From Lactuca virosa (taxonomy: Eukaryota > Streptophyta > Magnoliopsida > Asterales > Asteraceae), in assembly GCA_928212115.1 (NCBI GenBank), contig CAKMRJ010005523.1, forward strand, positions 101,950,100 to 102,014,099: a stretch of 64,000 bases of DNA, written 5' to 3'. Made by a program: the position numbers and the translations under genes. Shown in pieces: positions 49,989 to 60,257 of this stretch. A model generated the notes under the pieces. It worked only from the letters and a program-made list of their open reading frames with translations, made no database searches and had not been told where the DNA came from. Numbering within the stretch: position 1 is the first letter of the stretch; every line of letters begins with the position of its first letter.

Positions 49989-50365
49989 CCATGAGTTTAC
50001 GGCCGTAAACTCATGGTAATTAGCACCATTGTGTGCTACAAGGTCTTACAAGTCATGATTTAGCATCTTATAGTCAAGTTTAAGCCTTAGGAAGTCATGG
50101 TGGCACAATGGTACCATTTTATAGAGTTTACGACCCATGGACCATTCCTCATGAGTTTACGGCCGTAAACTCTATGTGTTCTTGATCTTTTTGTTGTTTA
50201 AGGTCCTAAACACTTCAAGGAAGTGATCTAGACTAGTATCCAAGGCTGAGGAAGGGACTAGGGCTCATATGGCCCTCTTATTAGGGTTTACGGTTCATGG
50301 ACCAACTCCCATGGAGTTTACGGTTTTTGGGTTTACGGTCCAAGTGGGTTTACGGCCGTAAACCC
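49989..50365 (-). repeat. GTTTACGGCCGTAAAC palindrome cluster in F
   Basis: Perfect palindromes at 49989-50016 (28 bp), 50153-50172 (20 bp) and 50346-50365 (20 bp). Single half-sites (GTTTACGG, GGCCGTAAAC) lie at about 50288, 50480-50512 and 50905-50937. Confidence 0.9.
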
Positions 50366-51141
50366 ATGGTAACTCCTACCATTTCGTGGTTTAAGGTCTT
50401 TAGCTCATGCATGCAAGGTTCTAGTCCATTATCCAAGCCCTAGAAGGTAATGGTGGCACTTATGCACCACCTTATGGTGTTTACGGTCCAAGGAGATTGC
50501 CTTGGCCGTAAACCCATGTGTTCTTGGGGGATTCTTGGTGTTTTTCCATGGTTTAACAAGTGTTCTAAGTAAATAACTAGTTAGGAGGAGTGTACTTACT
50601 TATAGGAAGCTTGTAAGAGTGTTTAAGGCCCAAGAACACTAGTGTGTGTTCTTGGTGTTTTGAAGAACACTTGAAGATCTATGAAAAAGACAAGATTTCA
50701 TGGATGAAATCATGTATAACTACTAGATGAAGTGTTATAACAACAAATCAAGAGAAGAGATACTTACATTTTTGGAAGATTGGAAGAACTATGTTATGAT
50801 ACTTGAGAGAGAAAGTTGGGTGTTCTTGAGCTTTGAAGTGAGAAGTGGGGAAAATGAGGAGTAAACTCATGCCTTCACCATGAGTTCATGGTCAAAGGGG
50901 AGTTTACGGCCCAAACTCCTCATTTTTGGCCGTAAACACCTAATTAAGGTGTTATTTGTTTATTTGTTACACATCACTCCTAGAAGATACTTCCTTTTAT
51001 TTGTTCGTTTGACGAATTTAAAATAAAAACACCCAAACGGACTTTAAACCGGCTAAAATCAATAGAGATGGATTTGACTATTAATTGAAGTTCTTGACTT
51101 TATAGTTTGTACAAATGAAAATTTCGGGTTGTCACAAAATC

Positions 51142-51430
51142 CGTGAGCGACTAAAAGCCTCTAGAGATCGACAGAAAAGCTACGCTGACAAAAGACGGAA
51201 ACCCTTGGAATTTCAGGTTGGTGACCTTGTGCTATTAAAGGTCTCACCCGGGAAGGGCATGATACGCTTCGGAAAGCATTGCAAACTAAATCCAAAGTAC
51301 ATTAGTCCTTATGAGATTCTCGCTAGAATCGGCCCGGTTGCTTACAAACTCCGACTACCTCAGGAACTTAGCAACGTACACCCCACCTTCCACGTATCCA
51401 ACCTAAAGAAGTGTCTATATGATGTGACTC
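51142..51430 (+). pseudogene. pol: integrase C-terminal domain (B)
   Basis: It is open from 51142: RERLKASRDRQKSYADKRRKPLEFQVGDLVLLKVSPGKG, then FGKHCKLNPKYISPYEILARIGPVAYKLRLP, the GPF/Y-type C-terminal module. It continues the integrase broken at 48018. Confidence 0.92.
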
Positions 51431-51683
51431 TTGTTATCCCACTCGATGAAAATCGAGATCAATGAGAACCTCAACTTCGTGGAAAAACCAGTATAAATCA
51501 TGGATAGGGAAGTCAAGCAACCCAAACAATGTCGTATCCCGATAGTGAAGGTTCGCTGGAATGCAAAACGGGGACCTGAATTCACTTTGGAGCGAGAGGA
51601 TCAAATGAAACATAAGTATCTGCATCTCTTTCCCTAGTCCGGGTGTATCTCTATAGAACTAATTTTGGGACGAAATTCCTTCT
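51431..51683 (+). pseudogene. pol: chromodomain end of integrase (B)
   Basis: After a stop near 51463, a shifted frame reads DREVKQPKQCRIPIVKVRWN, then GPEFTLEREDQMKHKYLHLFP, the chromodomain of Tekay-type chromoviruses, thought to direct integration to modified chromatin. It ends about 50 bases before the polypurine tract. Confidence 0.88.
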
Positions 51684-51696
51684 AACGGGGGGATGA
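51684..51696 (+). other. polypurine tract of B
   Basis: AACGGGGGGATGA directly before the 3' LTR start TGTGACAACTCG at 51697. The same AACGGGGGGATGA precedes the 3' LTR of C. Confidence 0.88.
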
Positions 51697-54062
51697 TGTG
51701 ACAACTCGTTATTTTCGATATTGTAAAAGTCAATCAAAGTCAAACATGTCAAATAAAAGTCAAATTGTTGTTTTGATTAACTTCTTAAGGTTAGATTAAT
51801 AACCTATATGTGTTTAAAAGCTTTTATTTGAAGTGTTGCTTAAATTAGAAGTGAAGTACTTGAATCCGAGAAGTCTCGCTAGAACCGAAAACCCTCGCAG
51901 GGCCTAAAGACTTCAGACCGCAAACCAGCGTGGACTGCAAACGAACTTCTGACCGCAAACCCACGGTTCGCAGCCGCAAACCCTCGGTTTCCAGCCGAGA
52001 ACCCTCGATCTTATCCTCTCAGTTCGCAAACCCATGCATGTGTCCCATCACGATTTCGGCCCTATACATATGGGGGCACCGAAATCACTTCCTCACTTCT
52101 ACACTCCTAACCGACAAAACACACTTTGCTCTCAAGATCATCAACCGAAAACCCCTTTTCTCTCTCAAATATCATCCAAAATCCATTCAATCTCGTTAGG
52201 ATCTTGATAAGAACACCAAGTGTTTTTCATTTCATCAAACTATCACCTTACTTTTTGGTGATCTTCAACCGAAAACACTTGAATCTCCTTGGTTTCACCA
52301 TGAACACCAAGATCTTCATGTGGCCGAAAACCCAAGGCTGACCGAAAACGCCTTGCAGCTTCACGAAATGGCTTCTAACACTCTTATTTGTAAGTGAAAC
52401 TTACAAAGTAGGCTATTTCCTTAACATAGTTGCGATTATATTCACTAAATGTATACATATATATTATGTGAAATGCTTTTAGGACTCGTTTTTATCAGCG
52501 GATCTAACTTGTGGAACAACATCGTATATCAAACCTTCAATCGACTCACTCACATAAGGTGAGTTCATACCCCTACAATTTACCTTTTACAATGTTTTTA
52601 GGGGGGAATACAAGCAAAACACAATATAATTGTGTTAACACTTACATGTGAAAGCAAACAAACAAAAGAATTCTTATGCTTATAAATATTGTTAAAATCA
52701 TTTTCAAAACTCTTTTAAACTATTTTAGATTTCTGTTTATATCAAAATCATATTCATTTGTCTATTTATGTATAATTAGGCTTTAGCAGACTTAGGACTA
52801 TTGTTAATACCTTAACTCATGTTCCTTGTTTGGTTGTGGGCTTAAGGTAGGATCACTAGTCCGACGGTCGGCTAAATCATAATTATACATGCTAAATATA
52901 TACATGAATATTAAAACTCATTTTAGAGACATACTTAACTCATTTCTATATGCTGAGCAAATGAGTCTTTTCTCCAAATCATTTACAGTTCAAACAAACA
53001 TACTAGTAAACTATAATAGGTATAGTTTAGAGAATCAATTCATACTATTTTATAGATCATAGAAACATTACATGAATCAGTACATGCATACTATTACTTT
53101 TCATTACAAAGTACGCTACTCATTACAAGAACAAGAAACATATACATACTATACGTAAAAAAGTTAACTAGAATGTGAAATACTACTTCATGGTACTTAG
53201 CAACATTCTTGCTAAGTCATGTTTTATAACCAGAGTCTCCTGGAGGTAGAGCGTGAGTTTGTGTATAGATCTCTACGGGACTGATAATCCCGCACCTTGG
53301 TTGTTAGCTACAGTTGGGACCGGCAGGTCTACGGGTGACAAATGTCATATCTTTTTCAACGCCTGAAGAACGTTGTGTTTTATACTAGTCAATTAAGTAT
53401 GGTTATAACCTCATTCACATTCAGCATTAACTAAACAATTCGGTTTACAAGACAAACATTTCTTTAGTGGTTTTATTTTAAACAAAACTACTAAAAGATA
53501 TTATCTTCTATCACATTCATACAGTGATGTTCACACACGAACAAGGCATACTATTTTTCTAGTAAAGATAGTTTACAAATATGGAAAACATACATTTATA
53601 CTATTTCAAGTACAAACATACATTTATACATTTATACAATCTCAAGTACAAACATATATTTTACACTATTTCAAGAGAACAAAACATACAAATAGTCGGG
53701 TCTTGGGTAAAAGACTACTTTTCATTTTAAGTAGAAAATATAGGATTTTCTGGGCAGTATACTAACATTTTCATGAAACAAATACAAAAATTAGACACTA
53801 AATACTTATGAACTCACCAACTTAAATGTTGATACTCTCTTTCAAAATAACTTGTATTCTCAGGGAACCATGTGACAACCCAAAACTTCTAACTGGAACA
53901 TCTAGTCAATTTAACCAATGTTAAACTCGTTTCTGTTAACTTCTAGCACTGCTTAAGGGTTAATTTAAGAGTTCTAAGCTTGGGTACAGTCAAAGTTGAG
54001 ACTAGGAATGAGTTAGCAAGGCGTATAGTAGCAAAACCGGGCCATACACCCCTTTTGGAGGA

Positions 54063-54098
54063 GTGTGCGGCCGCACACATGGGTGTACGGCCGTACAC
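54063..54098 (+). promoter_or_regulatory. palindrome pair upstream of the C TATA box
   Basis: GTGTGCGGCCGCACAC (54063-54078) and GTGTACGGCCGTACAC (54083-54098) are perfect 16-bp palindromes 27-60 bp upstream of TATAAAA. In the 3' LTR the second is intact (60470-60485) and the first has one change. They are candidate binding sites for a dimeric factor. Confidence 0.6.
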
Positions 54099-54124
54099 AC
54101 GCCTCATGCCCACACACCAACTCC

Positions 54125-54131
54125 TATAAAA
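54125..54131 (+). promoter_or_regulatory. TATA box of C 5' LTR
   Basis: TATAAAA in CTCCTATAAAAAGGG; the 3' LTR has TATATAAAG at 60512-60520. Confidence 0.75.
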
Positions 54132-55407
54132 AGGGTAGACCCCTTTCCCTTCATTCCTTTCACTCCTTGGCTGCACACTACACCATTCTCTCAAGTTCTT
54201 CAACCGTGAACCCTCCAAAGCTTCAAGAACGTGAGTAATTCATCCTCTAACTTGATATCCTTGAAAGACCACTCTATCTAAGCCTTGATACTACAAGATT
54301 CGTCATGTTCTTCATGTCTTGAAGAGAGTACGGCCGTACACCTTCATAAGGTGGGCCGTACACTCCTTAAAGGCTCTCCAAAGTGAGAGTTTGACCCCTA
54401 TCTTCGAGTTGGACATGACCCCAGCCTTATTGCATCTTAAAATCGATATTTTGGGCATAAAAATGAAGGGTTAAGGCCGCACACACACCACAGGGCCACA
54501 AGCCCACTTCCATGGACTTTATTGACCTCAAACTTGCACCACAACTAAGCATGGACCTAGAACACTTCATGGATGCAAGTATGAACCTTGAAAACACCTC
54601 AAAGACACCTTCCATCATGAGTGTACGGCCGCACACCTCATGGGCCGCACACCTATGGCCGCACACACATTTAAGGTGGCCGTACACCTCCCCCATTCAA
54701 TCCTTTAAGGTTCTAACACTTAGTTCGAGTGTTTCCGAGTCCCTAGAGTGGTTTCCTAGCATATCTAGTAGTATAATACCTTCATTTGACTCCTATATGT
54801 GTCATTACATGTTAATTAGGATCAAATTGTGTCCGCGGCTTCACTTGACACTCAACATCTCATACCGATCTTTCATACAAACCATTCGCTCAAGGTGAGT
54901 TCATACCCCTACATTTTCCGAGCATTTAATGTTTTCAGGGGGGAAAACAAGCCAAACATAACTGATTTTATGAAAGTTACACAAACGGAGTTCAATAAAC
55001 TTAAAACGGACGAAATCAGTACAAACACACAGTTTCTACAGTTTTACAAAATATTTTAGATATTTTAACCCTTTTGTATTATATTGAGCATAAGGGTCGT
55101 TTTCAACGTACGAACTTAACCACATAGTTTTCAGAACAATACATGATTTACACATACAAACATACAAACTATATTAGGTATAGTTGGGAATTTATACAAG
55201 TTTATACATATACGTACACACAAACTATAATAGGTATAGTTTGGGAATTCATACCACCGTTTACAAACTCACACTTTACAAACCTTTCAGTTATTTACAA
55301 AAAGGGTCTTCAGCATTATTACTTGTAAATTTGTTAGTCTAGTTGGAGACACGTCCTTGGTAACACTCACAAACTTAACTGGGTGAAGGACTAGTACTTG
55401 TGATCAG

Positions 55408-55514
55408 ACGCTCTTGTATGGAGAGCGTGACTGTTGTGTATAGATCTATACGGTACTGACTATCCCGCACCTTGCTGCTAGCTACAGTAGGACCGGCAGG
55501 TCTACGGGTGACAA
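55408..55514 (+). other. conserved structured module in C 5' LTR
   Basis: It has a hairpin ACGCTCT/AGAGCGT, the palindrome GTATAGATCTATAC (55438-55451), then the outer stem CACC/GGTG enclosing CTTGCTG-CTAGCTA-CAGTAGG and GGACC-GGCA-GGTCT. The 3' LTR copy is at about 61795-61906. It lies about 680 bp from the LTR end, as in B and F. Confidence 0.65.
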
Positions 55515-56195
55515 AGTCATAAATGATATTGGTGCCCGATTCACGCCATATCAAGTCAAAGTATGGTCATGACACTCACAATATAGATAACAACGATTTA
55601 CTTACGTAATAATAACACACGAACAATACTTGTTTAGTACAAGTACGGTCAAATACATGGTTTCTTGAGGAAAACTAATACTACCATACATACTGGTAGT
55701 AACCAGGGTTTTCAAACAGAACATTTCATACAAATGGTTTTTGATACAATGTTCGTCCTATAATACACCTAGTGGTAGTCCAATCATACAACATTTTACT
55801 AAGATTTTCCCACTTTTACTAAATGAAATGTTGTATTTTCTTGGAGTCATGCAAACATTTTCAGAATTAACGACCGGTTTTCAATATAGAAACATAACTT
55901 ATGAACTCACCAGCTTGATGTTGATACTCTTTCAAAACTGCTTGTATTCTCAGGGAATTAGTAGACAGGTACTTTCAGGAGTTTGGAGAAGCCAGAGCGT
56001 TAGAATCACGTCTTTCTATTTTACTTCTGATATGAACAAAACTATGTATTAAGTCAATGTAAACCTTTTTTATATATGTATTCAATGTTTGGCTTGTGTT
56101 CACTATGATTGCTATGATACAATTTTTGTGATACTACACATGACGTCCTCCGCCCAAGAACGTTTCCGCCGTTCCGGTTTTGGGGTGTGACAGAT

Positions 56196-56207
56196 TGGTA
56201 TCAGAGC
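56196..56207 (+). other. primer-binding site of C
   Basis: TGGTATCAGAGC, three bases after the 5' LTR end; initiator tRNA-Met type. Confidence 0.93.
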
Positions 56208-56733
56208 TCTTGTTTATAGTGAACTAAGTATACCGAACCTTACATGGTATACAACTATAAACACTAAAAGGGCCTAAGTGCTCTAAACTAATAGTATACT
56301 TTCAAAAATATAAGTAATTTTATAAAAAGTATAAAAGTATACCTAAGTACCTGAATCAGTGTCATAAGTAGAACAAAACAAAAGTGTTTGGATGTTGGAC
56401 ATCGCGGTTAAACCTGGGCAGTTATGTAATCATGTCTAGGGTCAATATAGTCTGATCAACTATATTCATTCGAGACATGACCAACATGTGCTTGGGAGTG
56501 ACCGTGGTGTTGCAGCAAGCCTAAAACTTACCTGGATACCAAGAGAATTCTAAGAACCTAACATAAGGGTTAAAGTACTATAGGAGTATTTTAGGGTACT
56601 ATAACGAACGACCCGGAAATCTACTCAAAAAATCCATTCTTCTAGAATCAATCATGTAACAATAATACATTGGAAGTATTTTTAGATTCGATGCCTATTA
56701 AATATCCCTTTACCACTATCTCGCGTAGATGGC
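56208..56733 (+). other. C leader
   Basis: Non-coding; collinear with the start and end of the B leader but lacking about 200 bases containing the TTCCTTGTTTGGTTGTGG word. In C that word is instead downstream of gag (59126-59143). Confidence 0.6.
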
Positions 56734-57341
56734 ATGGTCGGACTCCATCTCCCTGGCGACCCGTACTTTCCCAACCAAGGAGATGATGGATGGTTCGAGC
56801 CAGCGCCAGAAGAGAACCATGAGATTCATTTGGACGATGACTTCGCCGAACCATTTCCTGAAGAGATTGACTTAGAACCCGAAGTCGAGAACTTACCTCA
56901 AGTGGCCCCAATACCAAATCCTAACCCCCTAATTGAGTTCGAAGGCCCAACGCCTATGGTGGAGTCATGAACAAGTCCAACCCCCTGTACGATGGGGATC
57001 ACCTCTTCTACAATGTGAATGAGGGAGGCTCCGCAGACAGAGCCCTTCCAATCATAGTCCGTCGAGTGGCCCGCAATGTTGAACTAAACGTGGCGGCCAT
57101 TCAGCGAACTGTGGAGCTTGAGGCAGACTCGGATGCCAACACAAACCGCATTCGCAATCTCGAAGTCGCTCATGGGAGAACTATGAGAGACAATGAAGCT
57201 TTGCAGCGAGAGCTAGCTACAACTCGAGCTGAGGTCATAGAGCTCCGAGCACGCCAGTCAGTATACGAGAGCCGCCTGCTTGACATAGAGCGCCAGCTGG
57301 CTAACTTAAGGATCCGTCTGAGGAGTGCCCGTCGCCGATAG
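56734..57341 (+). pseudogene. pre-gag reading frame (C)
   Basis: The product is unknown. The first frame, 56734-56970, is 78 residues: MVGLHLPGDPYFPNQGDDGW, an acidic stretch (DDDFAEPFPEEIDLEPEVE), then a stop. The second frame, 56967-57341, is 124 residues: SADRALPIIVRRVARNVEL then a heptad-like helix (ALQRELATTRAEVIELRARQ) ending in an Arg-rich tail. Compared with B, C has lost about 20 bases near 56955, which explains the frame change. Located between primer site and gag. It could be an accessory or Gag-like RNA-binding protein; that is inference. Confidence 0.65.
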
Positions 57342-58115
57342 GAAATACTCTACTCCTCCTTCCTTTTTGGTCCCAAGAATAGCCTTCATATCTATGCTCT
57401 AAGTAGCACTTTTCCCCGTAAACATTCCTGTTTTCAAGTACTAATTTACTAGTTCCTTATGTTGTTAATTTATTCCTCGGTTAGTATGTTATAGACCTAC
57501 TTCTAGGTCAAAATTTTCCGAACTTCGTATGATTTCAATACCAACTACAGTGACAACAATCTTATTCCAGTTAAATATTTTCAGTATCAAAAATATATTC
57601 TGGATCAGTAGCATGCAAATGAGTAATTAACTAATATGATTTAGGGAGTTAGTGATTTCCATACTCACACTACGTGTCAGGATTATGGCCTTTATCATAT
57701 CAGTTAAGCAACAGTATACCAGATTCTATAACTTCATCAAGAGGGTAGTCACTACCAAGTTCATAAGTCTATGTTACGTAGATCTCTATTATGATATGCT
57801 TCGAACGTCAGAACATGGAACGCTCCAAAACTAAGATAACATCGATTCGTAACACCTAGGGATTTACCATCAGGCGTCTTTTTGGACCTTTTGGCAACAT
57901 TATGCCACCTCACAAACGTTTCATCAGAAATTCATTCCAGAATAGCCAATTGAAATCCAAAAGTCTATTCCATATAGACTTCCTTATGGGATAGTTATCG
58001 GAATCATTCAGGGTAGCTCCAGGGCGTGAAATTTATAAAGTATATAAATTCATGAAATACCACCACCGATGACTATCGTTCCTCACTAGATCGTTTCCTG
58101 TCATGTCACAGAACC
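57342..58115 (+). other. spacer before C gag
   Basis: Mostly non-coding. A possible old gag start (MPPHKRFIRNS) lies at 57902, comparable to B's MPPRKSNRRN, but is cut off from the gag frame by stops. Confidence 0.5.
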
Positions 58116-58844
58116 ATGTCTTCACAAGAAGTTAACCAACCGACTGGCGAGACGCCATTTCTACAGATGGACTTCGCTATATTTCAGGCCACAGTCACAG
58201 CCGCCGTAAACGTTGTCATGGCACAATTAAACAACCCATATGGGAATGGGAACAGTACCAACACTTTAAACCATAACATCACACCAGGAAACCAACAAGG
58301 TCTTAACCAGGAGGACACTCCAACTCCCAAACCTAAGAGTACCAAACGAAAATTTTGGAGTAAGAGGGAGCGTAAGTCATCTCAAAGACTTGCCATGAGA
58401 CAACAATCCGTGCCAACTCCTACAGCCACAACATCTGCCACTCCAGTTCCAAAGCCAATACGGCGATATGTCGGGAATCTACAAAGTTGCGAGAAGTGCA
58501 ATTTCTATCACGTAGGAAAATTCCATAAATTGCGATGTAAGAACTGCAACCGACAAGGACACACCACTCGTTACTGTAGGGCACCAGCACAGCCAAACAA
58601 CTCAGTTTTTGGCCTGAAAATGGGTCAGGTTTGTTACAGCTGTGGCGAACCCGGACATTTCGAAAAAATTTGTCCAAGGACTAAAGATGGGAAGGAAGCT
58701 CGCTTCGAAAGGACACCGACTCACCACATCACTTCCACTACCGATGCCAGTATAGTCCAAGTATGCCATACATGTGGTGAAATGGGGCATTTCAAGAAGG
58801 ACTGTCCGACGGAGAAAAATGACGGAGGAAAAGGAGGAGTGTAG
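58116..58844 (+). CDS. gag: Gag-like protein with three zinc knuckles and no capsid (C)
   Basis: This is an open frame of 242 residues. Residues 18-37 match the Gag N-terminus of B (FQATVTAAV). Residues 72-120 match B's basic linker (STKRKFWSKRERKSSQ). The whole capsid domain between them, present in B, is deleted without breaking the frame. Three CX2CX4HX4C knuckles follow: Cys141/144, His149, Cys154; Cys173/176, His181, Cys186; Cys217/220, His225, Cys230. An additional CEKC (125-128) precedes them. If expressed it could bind nucleic acid but not form capsids. It may be an open remnant rather than a working gene. Confidence 0.65.
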   Translation: MSSQEVNQPTGETPFLQMDFAIFQATVTAAVNVVMAQLNNPYGNGNSTNTLNHNITPGNQQGLNQEDTPTPKPKSTKRKFWSKRERKSSQRLAMRQQSVPTPTATTSATPVPKPIRRYVGNLQSCEKCNFYHVGKFHKLRCKNCNRQGHTTRYCRAPAQPNNSVFGLKMGQVCYSCGEPGHFEKICPRTKDGKEARFERTPTHHITSTTDASIVQVCHTCGEMGHFKKDCPTEKNDGGKGGV

Positions 58845-59750
58845 TAGCATAACATGTGAGTGCAACGAGGAACCCCTTTTCCTGTATGAAGATTTTGGTA
58901 CGTCTTCTAAGTAAAACTTCCTTAAAGATTTAATCCATATTAATATTAAAATTCGGGGAAATTAAAAAGTGATTACAAATAACTTACTCGTCTAAACCAG
59001 TCACGACATCCATAAGAAAACTAAAGATCCGTTCAGATAAGCCGCAATGGCTTAGTATGCACAATAGAGTTGTGTATAACTAAGATATTTCAGACTAAGA
59101 GTAAGTGATTCCGCCTTAATTCCCGTTCCTTGTCTGGTTGTGGAGTTGGGGCAGAGTCACTCAGTCGACTTTCTTATGCAATTTAGATGGTACATAACTT
59201 ATATACACCAATCGATCAGAGAAGTACCAAGAAGAATCATAATATAAAAGTGTCTTCACTAGTTGTCAAAACACTTACACTGTTTGTACTTGCTCATCGC
59301 GGTACAAGTGTAACAGCGGTAGAATCAAAGAAGGCACTAGAACATTTACACAGAATGCATTGTCGAACACCCTCAAGATACATCGTAATAAAGAGATCAA
59401 TTATTTCAAATCGGTCTAACTCTTTGTCTTGGTAAAGAGTCTGTGATCATCAATCGTCATGGATTGGTGTGGTCCTCACCATACTAAGTTCACACGTTCC
59501 GTCGCCTGAATCGTCAAATTCACAAGATCTTTGTCATTGGTAACAACAAACCGACATAAATCTCTGAGTCGCCTTTTTCATGTTCTAGACCCTGAGGTAC
59601 TCATGCGAGGAGTACCTTACTCTCTGAAAACCTTCCAAAATTTATTTAGTAAACCCTCCAGAACTACCACTTAACCAATGAGTCGAGTTTAAGCGTAGAG
59701 TCTAACCCAAATCCATAAACATGAGTTAGACAAGAGAGTTGTATCTGAGA
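58845..59750 (+). other. C region replacing most of pol
   Basis: No pol domain. It contains the TTCCTTGTCTGGTTGTGG word (59126-59143) in a leader-like segment and short meaningless frames. The deletion that removed protease to integrase core lies here. Confidence 0.55.
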
Positions 59751-60230
59751 GACGAAAACCTCTTTTTGGAGTTCCAAGTTGGTGACCGTATTCTTTTGAA
59801 GGTTTCACCCTAGATGGGCATGATACGCTTCGGGAAGCGTGGAAAGCTAACCCCAAGATTCACTGGACCATTCGAGATCCCCGCCAGGATCGGTCCCGTA
59901 GGATACAAACTCTGTTTACCCCCGTGAACTTAGTAACATTCATCTTGTCTTTCACCTCTCGACCCGGAAGAAGTGACTGTCCGATGAGACACTTGCGATC
60001 CTCTCGATGATATCGAACTAGACAACAGCTTACACTTTGTATAGGAATCAGTTGAAATCATGGACCGGGAAGTCCAGCGCACAAAACAAACGTCGTGTCC
60101 GGATAGTGAATGTTCACCAGGATACCAAGTGAGAACCTAAATTCACTTGGGAGCGCGAGGATCCAATGAAACATGACTATCCTCATCTTTTCCCAAACCC
60201 ATAATGCGTTCTCTATGCTTGAATTTCGGG
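59751..60230 (+). pseudogene. pol: integrase C-terminus and chromodomain remnant (C)
   Basis: It reads FQVGDRILLKVSP, stop, GMIRFGKRGKLTPRFTGPFEIPARIGPVGYKL, then frameshifts and stops; near 60115-60200 it reads EPKFTWEREDPMKHDYPHLFP, the chromodomain end. It matches B at 51210-51640. Confidence 0.88.
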
Positions 60231-60244
60231 ACGAAATTCCCTCT

Positions 60245-60257
60245 AACGGGGGGATGA
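60245..60257 (+). other. polypurine tract of C
   Basis: AACGGGGGGATGA immediately before the 3' LTR at 60258, identical to B's. Confidence 0.88.

Larger units (their letters stand above)
48019..51136 (-). mobile_element. solo LTR F, nested in B integrase
   Basis: This 3,118-bp LTR on the minus strand starts TGTGACAACCCG (at 51136) and ends GGGGTGTGACA (at 48019), the same termini as B and C. Perfect AAATC duplications lie at 48014-48018 and 51137-51141. Removing it and one AAATC restores integrase in frame (EKIVEI then RERLKASRDRQKSYADKRR). No internal sequence is left. It contains GGCCGTAAAC palindromes, the structured module and a 12-base C run. Confidence 0.95.
53871..56192 (+). repeat. 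5' LTR of C
   Basis: It spans 2,322 bp, TGTGACAACCC to GGGGTGTGACA. The order is palindrome pair (54063-54098), TATA box (54125), further GGCCGTACAC and GGCCGCACAC words (to about 54680), donor-like CAAGGTGAGT (GT at 54895), G6 run (54938-54943), structured module (55408-55514). Confidence 0.94.
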
